Program-made: the position numbers and the translations under genes
NCBI GenBank assembly: GCA_937896115.1
Contig: CALBLB010000003.1
Span: 1-10,521 of the forward strand
Direction: 5' to 3'
Length of the DNA: 10,521 nt
From: an uncultured Succinatimonas sp.
GTDB lineage: Bacteria; Pseudomonadota; Gammaproteobacteria; Enterobacterales; Succinivibrionaceae
Shown: piece after piece, positions 1-8,105 of the stretch
Numbering within the stretch: position 1 is the first letter of the stretch
Layout of the letters: each line of letters opens with the position of its first letter
Notes under the pieces: model-generated
The model's input: the letters and a program-made list of their open reading frames with translations, nothing else
What the model was told of the DNA's origin: nothing
Databases searched by the model: none

Positions 1-317
1 TTGATACCCTTATCAATAAAACCCAAAAGAGTTCAGAAGATGTTTCGTCGCAATTAAACAGCATCATGATGGCTCAGGGATATCAGGATTTAACCGGCCA
101 AATGTTACAAAAAGTCATAGGTTTGGTTTCAGAAGTAGAGGACAAACTGGTGAGTTTTTTGGTGACATTCGGCAGTAAAGATAAAAATAATCAAGGCCGT
201 TCGGATCAGGATGCTCTGGCTCCGCAGGGGCCGGCAGTTACGTCGCTTGACAAGGAAGCAGGGGTGGCTTCTTCTCAGGATGATGTTGACGATTTGCTGG
301 CCAGTCTCGGTTTTTAA
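1..317 (+). CDS. cheZ: CheZ, protein phosphatase of CheY-P (3' part only)
   Basis: This is the C-terminal part of CheZ; the open frame runs in from the window edge (first whole codon at 3), so the ATG pair at 63-68 is internal, not a start. CheZ removes the phosphate from CheY-P and so ends the motor-switching signal. The segment MAQGYQDLTGQ holds the family's active-site Asp and Gln (D-L-T-G-Q, matching D143 and Q147 of E. coli CheZ). After a variable linker the protein ends in SQDDVDDLLASLGF, the conserved tail helix that binds CheY in known CheZ proteins. The stop codon lies 12 bases before cheA, with the cheA ribosome site (aggag) between, so the two are surely cotranscribed. A cheY gene is expected just upstream but cannot be seen. 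Confidence 0.96.
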   Translation, partial: DTLINKTQKSSEDVSSQLNSIMMAQGYQDLTGQMLQKVIGLVSEVEDKLVSFLVTFGSKDKNNQGRSDQDALAPQGPAVTSLDKEAGVASSQDDVDDLLASLGF

Positions 318-329
318 AGGAGAAGTATC

Positions 330-2318
330 ATGGATGAGGAAATTCTGCAGGACTTTATAGTCGAGGCCGGAGAAATCATCGAAAAACTTGATGAGCAGTT
401 GGTGCAAATCGAAAAGACTCCTGATGATAAGGATCTTTTGAATGCAATTTTCAGAGGATTCCATACCATCAAAGGCGGAGCCGGATTCCTGCAATTAAAT
501 CCTCTGGTTGAAGTCTGCCATGCTGCAGAAAGTCTGTTTGACGAATTGCGTAACGGACGCGTGAGCATGAGTTCTGATCTTATGGATGCGGTGCTTGCCG
601 CTTATGATGAGATCTCAGCCATGTTCGAAAACGTTAAAAACGGAGAAACACTTCCTGAACCTCCTGCTGATCTTATTGAAAGATTGCATGCTTTGGCTTC
701 AGGTCAGGTAGCACCTAAAGCTCAAAAGACACCTGAGGTGAAAGAAGAGGTAAAGCCTGAACCCCAAAAGGAAGAGCAGAAAGCAGAAGCTAATGTTTCT
801 GAAAAAGGTCAGGCAGATGCATCAGGTTCAATAGACGATATTACCGAAGAAGAATTTGAAGCTTTGCTTGATCAATTGCACGGCAAGGGAAATGCTCCAG
901 GCAGTGAACATGACAAACAGCTTGAAAAAGATGCGACCGATCAGGATTTTGACGAGTTGCTTAAACAAGCTGATGCCGGCATTTCCGAAGTAAAACCGAG
1001 GCTTGAGCAGGCAAAAACACAGGAAGAGGATCATGGCAGTGAATCATCGTTCGCACCTAAGAGTGCAGAGCCTGTTGCAAAGGTCGATGCGGCTAAGACG
1101 CAGAAGACTGAGACTCATACCAAACCTGAAGCTGAGACCACGGTACGCGTCGATACCAAAGTGTTAGACGACATCATGAACATGGTCGGAGAGTTGGTGT
1201 TGGTGCGCAACCGTCTCGTGAATATGGCTCAGCATCGTAGCAATGATCATGATCTTTCCAAGACCATTTCGAATTTGGACGTCATTACCGGTGATTTGCA
1301 AAGCGCAGTGATGAAAACGCGCATGCAGCCGGTTAAAAAAGTTTTCGGACGCTTCCCGCGTGTGGTGCGCGATCTGGCCCATAAACTTGGGAAAAAGATC
1401 GAATTGCGTATGGAAGGTGAGGATACCGAGCTTGACAAGAATTTGGTCGATGCTTTGGCTGATCCTATGGTTCATATGGTGCGCAATTGCTGTGATCACG
1501 GTATCGAATTACCGCGTGATCGCGTTAAAGCAGGTAAAAACGAAACCGGTACCGTGCTTTTGGCCGCAGCTCAGCAAGGAGATCATATCCTGTTGCGCAT
1601 CAGCGATGACGGTCAGGGTATGGATCCGGTGCTATTGCGTCAAGTGGCAGTTAAGAAAGGAATATTGGATAAAGCTGCAGCAGAACGTCTGTCGGACGCT
1701 GAAGCTTTGGATCTGGTGTTTGCTCCTGGGTTTTCCACTAATACCGTGGTCACCGATATTTCAGGTCGCGGCGTAGGTATGGATGTGGTCAAAACCAATA
1801 TCAACAAGTTAAACGGATCAGTACGCGTCTTGTCAGAACTTGGCAAGGGAACCACCATCGAGATCAAGGTGCCTCTTACCCTGGCCATTCTTCCAACCCT
1901 GATGATTTCCATTGCCAAACGTACTTTCGCTCTGCCTTTGACTTCTGTTTCCGAAATTTTCTATCTGAGTTTGGACAGCATGCGCAATGTTGACGGTTTG
2001 AACACCATCGTGATCCGCGATAAGGCCATCCCTTTGTTCTTCTTAAGGCAGTGGTTTGACGGTGCCCCGGTTGACGATTATCTGCATCACAAGGCTCATA
2101 TAGTCTTGGTACAGGTTTCGGCAGCTCAGTTGGTAGGCTTTGTGGTTGATGATCTCCTCGGTCAGGAAGAAGTCGTAATCAAGCCTTTAGACAATATTTT
2201 GCATCGCACTCCCGGTTTGGCAGGAGCTACGGTTACCTCAGACGGCGGCATCGCTTTGATCCTGGATATTCCGGGGCTTATCAGAGCATATGCGCACAAG
2301 ACAGCCGACAGATATTAG
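330..2318 (+). CDS. cheA: CheA, chemotaxis histidine kinase with LID-type linker
   Basis: CheA is the cytoplasmic kinase of the receptor array; it passes phosphate from its own His to CheY and CheB. Domains in order (662 aa): P1/Hpt about 1-105 with the phospho-His at H45 (GFHTIKGGAG); a long charged linker about 120-270; P3 dimer helices about 272-325; P4 ATPase about 325-515 with N box (VRNCCDHG, 384-391), G1 (DDGQGMD, 426-432), F (GFST, 467-470) and G2 (GRGVGMD, 479-485); P5 CheW-like domain about 518-655. I see no typical P2 domain. In its place are two acidic-hydrophobic helices, ITEEEFEALLDQLHG at 171-185 and DQDFDELLKQADAG at 204-217, matching the Vibrio 'LID' that binds ParP/ParC, which fits parC and parP downstream. 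The start follows aggagaag at a normal distance. All kinase residues appear intact. Confidence 0.98.
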   Translation: MDEEILQDFIVEAGEIIEKLDEQLVQIEKTPDDKDLLNAIFRGFHTIKGGAGFLQLNPLVEVCHAAESLFDELRNGRVSMSSDLMDAVLAAYDEISAMFENVKNGETLPEPPADLIERLHALASGQVAPKAQKTPEVKEEVKPEPQKEEQKAEANVSEKGQADASGSIDDITEEEFEALLDQLHGKGNAPGSEHDKQLEKDATDQDFDELLKQADAGISEVKPRLEQAKTQEEDHGSESSFAPKSAEPVAKVDAAKTQKTETHTKPEAETTVRVDTKVLDDIMNMVGELVLVRNRLVNMAQHRSNDHDLSKTISNLDVITGDLQSAVMKTRMQPVKKVFGRFPRVVRDLAHKLGKKIELRMEGEDTELDKNLVDALADPMVHMVRNCCDHGIELPRDRVKAGKNETGTVLLAAAQQGDHILLRISDDGQGMDPVLLRQVAVKKGILDKAAAERLSDAEALDLVFAPGFSTNTVVTDISGRGVGMDVVKTNINKLNGSVRVLSELGKGTTIEIKVPLTLAILPTLMISIAKRTFALPLTSVSEIFYLSLDSMRNVDGLNTIVIRDKAIPLFFLRQWFDGAPVDDYLHHKAHIVLVQVSAAQLVGFVVDDLLGQEEVVIKPLDNILHRTPGLAGATVTSDGGIALILDIPGLIRAYAHKTADRY

Positions 2319-2335
2319 AACGTAAGGTGTAGGCT

Positions 2336-3544
2336 ATGACCATCAAAGTTTTGATCGTTGACGATTCGGCATTCTTCAGGAAACGTCTGGCGGAGATCAT
2401 CTCAGGAGATCCTTTGCTTGAAGTGGTCGGAGAGGCTAAGGACGGTCGTGAGGGAGTGATTTTGACATCGACACTTCATCCTGATGTCGTCACAATGGAT
2501 GTTGAAATGCCGGTTATGGACGGGATTGAAGCTGTGAAAGAGATCATGGCCAAAAATCCTACTCCCATTTTGATGTTTTCTTCTTTAACCACCGATGGGG
2601 CAACCTCCACGATGAAGGCTTTGGAAGCCGGAGCCGTGGATTTTATGCCGAAGAACTTTTCTGACATCGCCCACAGGCGAGAGCAGGCTTTGGGAGAGTT
2701 AAGAAGTCTCATCAAGGCTGTGGCAAGAACCAGACTGCGTACTTTCAGACGACCTCTTACCTCCACAATCAAGCCGTCAGTGCCGAAAATTACGCCTGCA
2801 CCGCTGTCGACAATTTCAGAAAAAGTAAGTAGCACTACACCGTTATCAGAATCCACCCGCGGTCAATATAAGCGCATCAATGAGATGCTAAGTCACGATC
2901 AGGGCAAGCCTGCTGCCGCAAGACGTTTTACCTTCGGTGATCACAGCAGTGAAACGACTACTTATCGCAAATCTGGAGTGAGGCATTCACTTTTGGCAAT
3001 AGGCAGTTCTACCGGAGGACCTATTGCGTTGCAGAATATTATTCCGCGTCTTCCGAAGCTTAATGTTCCCGTGGTAGTGATTCAGCATATGCCTGCTACT
3101 TTCACCAAGACCTTTGCACAGCGTCTTGATGAAATGTCGGCTTTGCATGTGACCGAGGCCAAAGACGGAGAAATTTTGATGCCGGGAACCGTATACATAG
3201 CTCCTGGCGGTATGCAGATGATTTTTGAACGCTCAGGTACCGGTGCCAAAGTACGTACTCTAAAAGACACCGGCAGGGTTTCCTATAACCCTTGCGTGGA
3301 TGTTTCTTTTGCCTCTTTGGCACAGCTTTATAACGGCAGAGTTTTGGCATTGATCCTGACCGGAATGGGATCTGACGGTTGCGAAGGATGCCGCATTTTA
3401 AAGAGCAAAGGCTCGGTCATCTGGGCGCAGAATGAAGAAAGTTGTGTGGTTTACGGCATGCCTCAGGCCATAGTCAACGCCGGCATAGCAGATTTGGTCT
3501 TGCCGCTTGATGAAATTGCCGAAGATATTGCCAAGGAATTTTAG
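2336..3544 (+). CDS. cheB: CheB, receptor glutamate methylesterase/deamidase
   Basis: CheB takes methyl groups off receptor glutamates (and deamidates glutamines) to reset sensitivity, switched on by phosphate from CheA. The receiver domain (1-115) shows the acid pair D9/D10, phospho-acceptor D55 in TMDVEMP, the Ser pair S82/S83 and K106 in MPKN. The esterase domain (about 216-400) shows the catalytic triad S225 (IGSSTGGP), H251 (QHMPATF) and D347 (LTGMGSDG). The linker of about 100 residues between the domains is rich in Ser, Thr, Pro and Lys and is longer than in E. coli CheB (349 aa in total, against 402 here). The start lies 17 bases after the cheA stop, behind taaggtg. No cheR is in the window; CheR must be encoded elsewhere. 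Confidence 0.97.
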   Translation: MTIKVLIVDDSAFFRKRLAEIISGDPLLEVVGEAKDGREGVILTSTLHPDVVTMDVEMPVMDGIEAVKEIMAKNPTPILMFSSLTTDGATSTMKALEAGAVDFMPKNFSDIAHRREQALGELRSLIKAVARTRLRTFRRPLTSTIKPSVPKITPAPLSTISEKVSSTTPLSESTRGQYKRINEMLSHDQGKPAAARRFTFGDHSSETTTYRKSGVRHSLLAIGSSTGGPIALQNIIPRLPKLNVPVVVIQHMPATFTKTFAQRLDEMSALHVTEAKDGEILMPGTVYIAPGGMQMIFERSGTGAKVRTLKDTGRVSYNPCVDVSFASLAQLYNGRVLALILTGMGSDGCEGCRILKSKGSVIWAQNEESCVVYGMPQAIVNAGIADLVLPLDEIAEDIAKEF

Positions 3545-3581
3545 ACGCAATACGGTCAGATCCTTGTTAGGAGAAGCATAG

Positions 3582-4328
3582 ATGAATTTACTGGGTATCA
3601 TCATAGGTATAGGATGCGTGATCACCGGTATGATGATCGAGGGCACGTCGCCTATGATCCTCGTAAATTTTCCGGCTTTCATCGTAGTCTGCGGTGCGGC
3701 TTTTTCTGCATGTCTGGTGCAGTTTCCGTTTGCCGTGATCGGCAGTGCCTGGAAAAAAATCTTATGGTTAGTGTCTCCTCCCAATTTTAATTTGGACGGG
3801 CAGGCTGAATTTTTACTGTCACTTGCAAATACCGCTCGTGCTCAGGGTATGTTGGCTCTTGAAGGTTCCATCAGCAGTGCTCCTGATGATTTCACCAGAG
3901 ACGGAGTGCAGATGATCGTTGACGGCGTGGACAAGGAAGTTATCCAGGAACTTTTGGACAATGCCATAACCTTGGAAGAAGAAAAAAACACTCAGGCGTC
4001 CAAATATTTTGAAGCTATGGGCGGTTATGCCCCTACCATGGGTATTATCGGTGCCGTGCTCGGACTTATTCATGCCATGTCATTGTTGGATCGCCCCGAT
4101 CTGTTGGGACCGTCAATTGCAACAGCCTTCGTGGCCACCATTTTCGGTCTGGTCTTTGCCAATCTTATCTGTATTCCGGCTTCAGGACGCATTAAAACAG
4201 CAGTTGAAAGCATTACTTTGTATAAAGTTATGACCATGGAAGGCTTGGTATCGATAGCCTCCGGAGAAAATTCACTCATGCTTAAGCGCCGTCTGGCAAT
4301 TTATACAGGTAAAACTGATCAGCAGTAA
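3582..4328 (+). CDS. motC: MotA-family flagellar stator protein, MotC type
   Basis: This is a MotA/PomA/MotC inner-membrane stator protein (248 aa), the part that pushes on the rotor protein FliG. Four membrane segments can be placed at about 4-20, 30-50, 150-168 and 180-200, with the large cytoplasmic loop between the second and third. R86 and E94 in the loop have the same spacing as the torque residues R90 and E98 of E. coli MotA; P151 (GGYAPTMGIIG) and P199 (CIPASG) match the key prolines of segments 3 and 4. It lies between cheB and parC, as motC does in Pseudomonas, and not in a separate motAB locus, which is why I prefer the MotC name. The start has taggagaag 7 bases upstream. The coupling ion, H+ or Na+, cannot be told from sequence alone. 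Confidence 0.93.
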   Translation: MNLLGIIIGIGCVITGMMIEGTSPMILVNFPAFIVVCGAAFSACLVQFPFAVIGSAWKKILWLVSPPNFNLDGQAEFLLSLANTARAQGMLALEGSISSAPDDFTRDGVQMIVDGVDKEVIQELLDNAITLEEEKNTQASKYFEAMGGYAPTMGIIGAVLGLIHAMSLLDRPDLLGPSIATAFVATIFGLVFANLICIPASGRIKTAVESITLYKVMTMEGLVSIASGENSLMLKRRLAIYTGKTDQQ

Positions 4329-4337
4329 GGTTTCAGC

Positions 4338-5543
4338 ATGCCTAAGAAAAAACCGCCTGAGCACGTAAACCTTGAACGTTGGATGGTGTCGTACGCCGAT
4401 TTTATGACCTTGCTGTTTGCTGTGTTCGTCGTGCTTTACGCTTTTGCCATGGCAAAACAGTCTGAGGCCCAGTCCATGGCCAAATCGGTTGCCGAAGCCT
4501 TCAGCGAAAGTCTTGTAAGTGCTGCAGGCGGAGTTTTGCTTATTCCTGGATCGCTTGAGGAGCGTATCACCGATGAGGCAAAGAAAGCTCAGGAGCAGGC
4601 TTCATCGGCAGAGCCTATGGCCCGCAGCGAGGAAAGCGGCGGAACCATTATGAATTTCACCAGCGCCGGATCACCCGACAGCGATTCTCCGAATTCTTCA
4701 GGCGGCAATAACGGAGAAGATGAAGGGCAAACCGGACAAAGCAAGGCTGACGTTTCCACGGCTTCAGGAGATCTGATCGTATCTGAAACTAAGACCCGCT
4801 CCAAAGGCTCTCCTCATACTGACAAACCGGACGGAGGCTCTGACAGCGGTGCCGGCGGATTTACTCCCGGAGGGGAGCAATCCAAAAATCAGGACGGCGG
4901 AAAAAGCACAGACAGTGAAGTCAGCGACGGAGAAGGTGAATACGGCACGCCGTTTGATGCGATCAGAAGATCGGTTACCGAAAGTCTTGCTGATACCGGT
5001 TTGGAAAAAGAGGTGCAAATCGAGGAAGATCAGCATTGGCTGACTTTGAATTTGAATTCATCGTTGCTGTTTGCAGAAAGTTCAGCTTCGGTATTAAACC
5101 GTGCAAGACCGGTGATTGCCAGGATTGCCGTGGCCTTGACTCCTATCAATAATTACGTACGCATTCGCGGTTATACGGATAATACTTTTATTCCTAACGG
5201 GATATTTAAAGACAGTTGGCAATTAGCTTCACAACGGGCTGTAAACGTCTTAAATGAGCTTGCTGACGACGGAATTGAACCTGAACGCATGGCTGCCGAA
5301 TCATACGGCGAATATCATCCTTTCGTTTCCAATGAAACTGCGGCTGGACGATCTTTAAATCGCAGAGTAGTGATAGCTATTTCACGTTATGCCATGGCAG
5401 ACAAACGTAAACTTCAGCTTGTAGAAGGCGATGATAATAATGCAGTTAAAGGCGGCGGAAACGAAAAAGCCGGAGAAGATCGCCTTAACATCGGGCGCAG
5501 TGATGATGACGGCATAGTGCTCGAATTTGGAAATTCGAAATAA
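4338..5543 (+). CDS. motD: MotB-family stator protein with OmpA domain, MotD type, long linker
   Basis: This is the peptidoglycan-anchoring partner of the stator, starting 9 bases after motC. A short cytoplasmic head with KKK leads into a single membrane helix (about 18-39) with the ion-carrying Asp at D21 (SYADFMTLL, equivalent to D32 of E. coli MotB). A putative plug region follows (about 42-66). The OmpA-like domain (about 235-350) has GYTDN at 278-282, WQLASQRA at 294-301 and NRRV at 341-344; D281 and R342/R343 are the expected wall-binding positions. GYTDN replaces the commoner GHTDN. The protein is 401 aa, against about 300 for E. coli MotB and Pseudomonas MotD as I recall them. The extra length is a linker at about 85-203 rich in Gly, Ser, Asp, Glu and Lys, and an acidic tail after 352. 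Confidence 0.92.
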   Translation: MPKKKPPEHVNLERWMVSYADFMTLLFAVFVVLYAFAMAKQSEAQSMAKSVAEAFSESLVSAAGGVLLIPGSLEERITDEAKKAQEQASSAEPMARSEESGGTIMNFTSAGSPDSDSPNSSGGNNGEDEGQTGQSKADVSTASGDLIVSETKTRSKGSPHTDKPDGGSDSGAGGFTPGGEQSKNQDGGKSTDSEVSDGEGEYGTPFDAIRRSVTESLADTGLEKEVQIEEDQHWLTLNLNSSLLFAESSASVLNRARPVIARIAVALTPINNYVRIRGYTDNTFIPNGIFKDSWQLASQRAVNVLNELADDGIEPERMAAESYGEYHPFVSNETAAGRSLNRRVVIAISRYAMADKRKLQLVEGDDNNAVKGGGNEKAGEDRLNIGRSDDDGIVLEFGNSK

Positions 5544-5544
5544 T

Positions 5545-5550
5545 AAGGAG
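5545..5550 (+). promoter_or_regulatory. Ribosome binding site setting the parC GTG start
   Basis: The sequence aaggag lies 6 bases before GTG at 5557. It begins directly after the motD stop and decides the start: an in-frame TTG at 5527 lies upstream of this site and inside motD, so translation from there is unlikely. Confidence 0.8.
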
Positions 5551-5556
5551 CATAAA

Positions 5557-6462
5557 GTGCTGGTCTGGTCTGTGGCAAGTCAAAAAGGCGGAGTAGGCAA
5601 AACTACTACCGTGGCATCTTTGGCAGGATGGTTGCAAAAGGAAGGACTCAGAGTATTGGCTGTAGATACCGATCCCCATGCATCGCTGACGGCCTATCTT
5701 GGTTACGGTGACGAGAGTGTGGAGCGCAATCTTTATGATCTGTATAAATGTCAGGATCTCTCCTTAGATGAGGTGCGCGGTGCCATTACCTACACTCGTT
5801 TCAGAGGACTTGATCTCATAGCTTCAAGTATGGCTCTTGCCACTACCGATCGCCAGCTTTCAGGAAGAGCCGGTGTGGGGAGGATCTTAAGTCGTATTCT
5901 TGCTTATTTAGAAGATGACTACGATGTGATTTTAATCGACTGTCCTCCGGTACTTGGAGCTTTGATGGTTAATGCCCTGGCGGCATCTTCATTGGTGATA
6001 GTTCCAACTCAGACTGATTTTTTGGCCATGAAGGGGCTTGAAGGAATGATCAAAACCTTTGGGATCATGCAAAAAGCCTCAGGCGGAAAAGAACTTGATC
6101 ACATTGTGGTTCCTACCATGTGTGATGATAGTGATCCTGAGTGTGAAGAAAGCCTTGCCAAGCTTAGAAGGCGATATCAGGGTAAAGTTTGGGATAAGGT
6201 AATTCCTCCTGATGACGGATTTGCCATTTCCAGCAGTCGGCAGATGCCGTTGCCGCTCATGAATCGCCGTTGCAGAGGATCAGAGGCGTATCGCAAACTT
6301 CTTGACTGTTGTATTGCACATGCTCTTGAAAATTGTCCTGAAAAAGTCAGTCAAAAACTCATAGATCTAACCAAAAAGGCTGATCAGAGCCATACTTCGC
6401 CTTCTGCAAGCGAACTTTTGACTGATGATTTAAATTCCATGCTCGGTCCTGGGGAGTTCTGA
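5557..6462 (+). CDS. parC: ParC, ParA-like ATPase for polar placement of chemotaxis arrays
   Basis: This is a ParA/MinD-type ATPase; the name is the chemotaxis ParC and has nothing to do with topoisomerase IV ParC. In Vibrio, ParC gathers at the cell pole and brings chemotaxis arrays there through ParP. Starting at GTG 5557 gives 301 aa beginning (M)LVWSVASQKGGVGKTTT, which resembles the start of Vibrio ParC as I remember it. Visible parts: deviant Walker A with K10 and K15 (KGGVGKTT), A' motif VDTDPHAS with D37 and D39, and Walker B LIDCPP with D128. No ParB gene and no parS-like site is seen, as expected of an orphan ParA that positions a protein complex. A C-terminal tail of about 45 residues after the ATPase fold ends in ELLTDDLNSMLGPGEF, an acidic-hydrophobic helix. 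The stop overlaps the parP start (TGATG). Confidence 0.92.
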   Translation: MLVWSVASQKGGVGKTTTVASLAGWLQKEGLRVLAVDTDPHASLTAYLGYGDESVERNLYDLYKCQDLSLDEVRGAITYTRFRGLDLIASSMALATTDRQLSGRAGVGRILSRILAYLEDDYDVILIDCPPVLGALMVNALAASSLVIVPTQTDFLAMKGLEGMIKTFGIMQKASGGKELDHIVVPTMCDDSDPECEESLAKLRRRYQGKVWDKVIPPDDGFAISSSRQMPLPLMNRRCRGSEAYRKLLDCCIAHALENCPEKVSQKLIDLTKKADQSHTSPSASELLTDDLNSMLGPGEF

Positions 6463-8027
6463 TGACTCATTATGAAAATGAAGAAGAGGATCTGCTTGCT
6501 TATTTTGAACAGATGCTCGTAGAAGGCGAGTTGCAGGGAAAAGAACATGAAACTGCAGAGCAGTCTTCAGGTAAGCCTCAATCTTCTGGTCAAAACATAA
6601 AATCTTCAGCAAATAAATTACCTGCAGGAGATCTTTCTTCTGCAAAAGAGGGATCGGCGCAAGACGTTGTGGGTGATGCTGGTTCATCTGTTGGCAAAAA
6701 CACCGAGGTAGCGCGTGAAGAAAATACCGTTGCCAAAGAAAATGTCGTCATCAGTAATGATGAGTCAGGCGTACCGGCAAAAAATCTGACATCGGTTGTA
6801 AACGTACCTAAGCAAGATGACGGTTCACAGCATGATTTTGAACCGTCTGTAAACTTAGACGAAAAAAAGGCTGATCCCATAAATGAATTGTCTGAAGGAT
6901 CAGAAGATGTCGGTAATGATGTTGCAACCAAAGAGTCTACTTTGCATGAAGCAAACTCTCAAGAGGCGGAGCAAAAAAATCTTTCGTACTCTGAGTTAAC
7001 TACATTACGAAAAGATCAAGATGAAATAGCTCTGCAACCTCAGCCTGAACCTTGTACACGCAAGCCAGATCCACTTCCCGTGCGCAATACCCCTTCGTTG
7101 CAATCTTTACTCGATTCGTTACAGGACGATGTTGAGATCAAAACGCAGCAAAAGGATGAGCCTGAGAGTGTAGCGGTAAAAACAATTGCTTCTTTGGAAC
7201 AGGTAAAGGATAAAAACCAGGTTAAAGATAAAAACCTCGTGGCAATTTCAGTCGTGGAGAAAAGCCAAGATGCAACTTATGAATTAAAACAACCGACTAT
7301 AGTTGCAGACAGCTCTGAGGTAAAAACAGCAGTAAATACATGCATTAAACCTGATACAGACACAAAAATTGAGAGCAAGCTCTGTGAGCAGCTTAAACAA
7401 CAGGCTGTTTTGACTGCGGAAAAACCTGAGAGCAAATCTGCAGTTTCAAAGCAGGCAACGGTTTTGCCAGAAGATCTTTTAATAAAACGCAGCGAGTTAA
7501 AAGATCTTGAAAAAACAGAGAATAAACCGCAGGAACTTAATTGGCATAAGCTTGAGTTGCCCGATGAGTTTCAGGTATTGTTCTTTTTAGTCAAAGGCGT
7601 GCGTTTTGCCGTTCCGCTGGTCAATTTGGGTGGAATTTTTGAGGTACCCAAACTTACTAAGATTGCCGGCAGACCTGTATGGTATAAGGGCATGGCTGAT
7701 GTTCGCGGAACTAAACTCAGTCTTGTCGATACCATGCGGTGGGTAAAACCTGAAGACAGCACGGAGCATGATTATCAGTACATGATAGTCTTGGATAACA
7801 GTGTATGGGCTTTAGGTTGTGATGAGCTTGAGGGCAACCGAGTGTTAAGAGGTGATCAGATCAAATTTCGTGAAAAAGCCGGTTCAAGACCGTGGCTTGC
7901 CGGCATTGTAAAAAAAGAAATGTGTGCGCTTTTGCATGTACAGGCACTGACTGCCATGTTTGAGCGAGGCATGGGATTGTGTTCGGTAAGCGCTGATCAT
8001 GATGCTTACGACAAATCGCAAAATTAA
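6462..8027 (+). CDS. parP: ParP, array-tethering protein with C-terminal CheW-like (AIF) domain
   Basis: The C-terminal 150 residues (about 358-505) form a CheW-like domain of the ParP type: EFQVLFFLVKGVRFAVPL, then GRPVWYKGMADVRG and LVDTMRWV, then SRPWLAGIVKKEMCALL. In Vibrio this AIF domain inserts into the CheA/receptor array, binds CheA's LID and links the array to ParC. The first 340 residues show no fold: they are rich in Lys, Glu, Ser, Asp and Gln and look disordered, apart from short possible helices at the very N-terminus (EEEDLLAYFEQML, 7-19) and at 211-224 (PSLQSLLDSLQDDV). This part is richer in A bases than neighbouring genes and contains an 18-bp tandem repeat. The protein is longer than the Vibrio ParP I remember, mostly through this region. 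The ATG overlaps the parC stop by one base, implying coupled translation and matched amounts. Confidence 0.88.
   Translation: MTHYENEEEDLLAYFEQMLVEGELQGKEHETAEQSSGKPQSSGQNIKSSANKLPAGDLSSAKEGSAQDVVGDAGSSVGKNTEVAREENTVAKENVVISNDESGVPAKNLTSVVNVPKQDDGSQHDFEPSVNLDEKKADPINELSEGSEDVGNDVATKESTLHEANSQEAEQKNLSYSELTTLRKDQDEIALQPQPEPCTRKPDPLPVRNTPSLQSLLDSLQDDVEIKTQQKDEPESVAVKTIASLEQVKDKNQVKDKNLVAISVVEKSQDATYELKQPTIVADSSEVKTAVNTCIKPDTDTKIESKLCEQLKQQAVLTAEKPESKSAVSKQATVLPEDLLIKRSELKDLEKTENKPQELNWHKLELPDEFQVLFFLVKGVRFAVPLVNLGGIFEVPKLTKIAGRPVWYKGMADVRGTKLSLVDTMRWVKPEDSTEHDYQYMIVLDNSVWALGCDELEGNRVLRGDQIKFREKAGSRPWLAGIVKKEMCALLHVQALTAMFERGMGLCSVSADHDAYDKSQN
7201..7236 (+). repeat. Two-copy 18-bp tandem repeat inside parP
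   Basis: Two adjacent 18-base units (7201-7218 and 7219-7236) match at 16 of 18 positions and encode the duplicated hexapeptide V-K-D-K-N-Q / V-K-D-K-N-L. It keeps the frame and lies in the disordered part of ParP, so it looks like a recent slippage duplication with little structural cost. Confidence 0.85.
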
Positions 8028-8063
8028 GACGTGATCGGCAAGAAAAAAAAGATTGCGTAAAAC

Positions 8064-8072
8064 TGGTAAAAT
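8064..8072 (+). promoter_or_regulatory. Possible extended -10 promoter element before cheW
   Basis: The 90-base gap between parP and cheW is the longest in the cluster. It contains TGGTAAAAT, which fits an extended -10 (TGN-TANAAT). No good -35 is seen at the right distance (an A-run lies there), and I found no sigma-28 or sigma-54 pattern. This may be an internal promoter giving extra cheW, but such AT-rich matches arise by chance. Confidence 0.22.
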
Positions 8073-8105
8073 TTAAACAAATTAGGGCGACGTATACAGT
8101 CGTAT

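Noticed and set aside
1360..1776. A 138-codon frame inside cheA on the same strand
   Set aside because: Rich in Trp and Cys as out-of-frame products are, fully inside the conserved ATPase region of cheA, and without a ribosome site.
2476..2856. A 126-codon minus-strand frame over cheB
   Set aside because: Antisense shadow of the receiver domain and linker; no start signals and no recognisable motif.
5527..5556. TTG start for parC, giving ten more residues
   Set aside because: It lies within motD, upstream of a good aaggag site that precisely fits GTG 5557, and the shorter protein begins as ParC proteins do.
8015..8060. Possible terminator after parP (CGCAA with TTGCG)
   Set aside because: Only five base pairs around a loop of about 30 bases and no T-tract on the plus strand.
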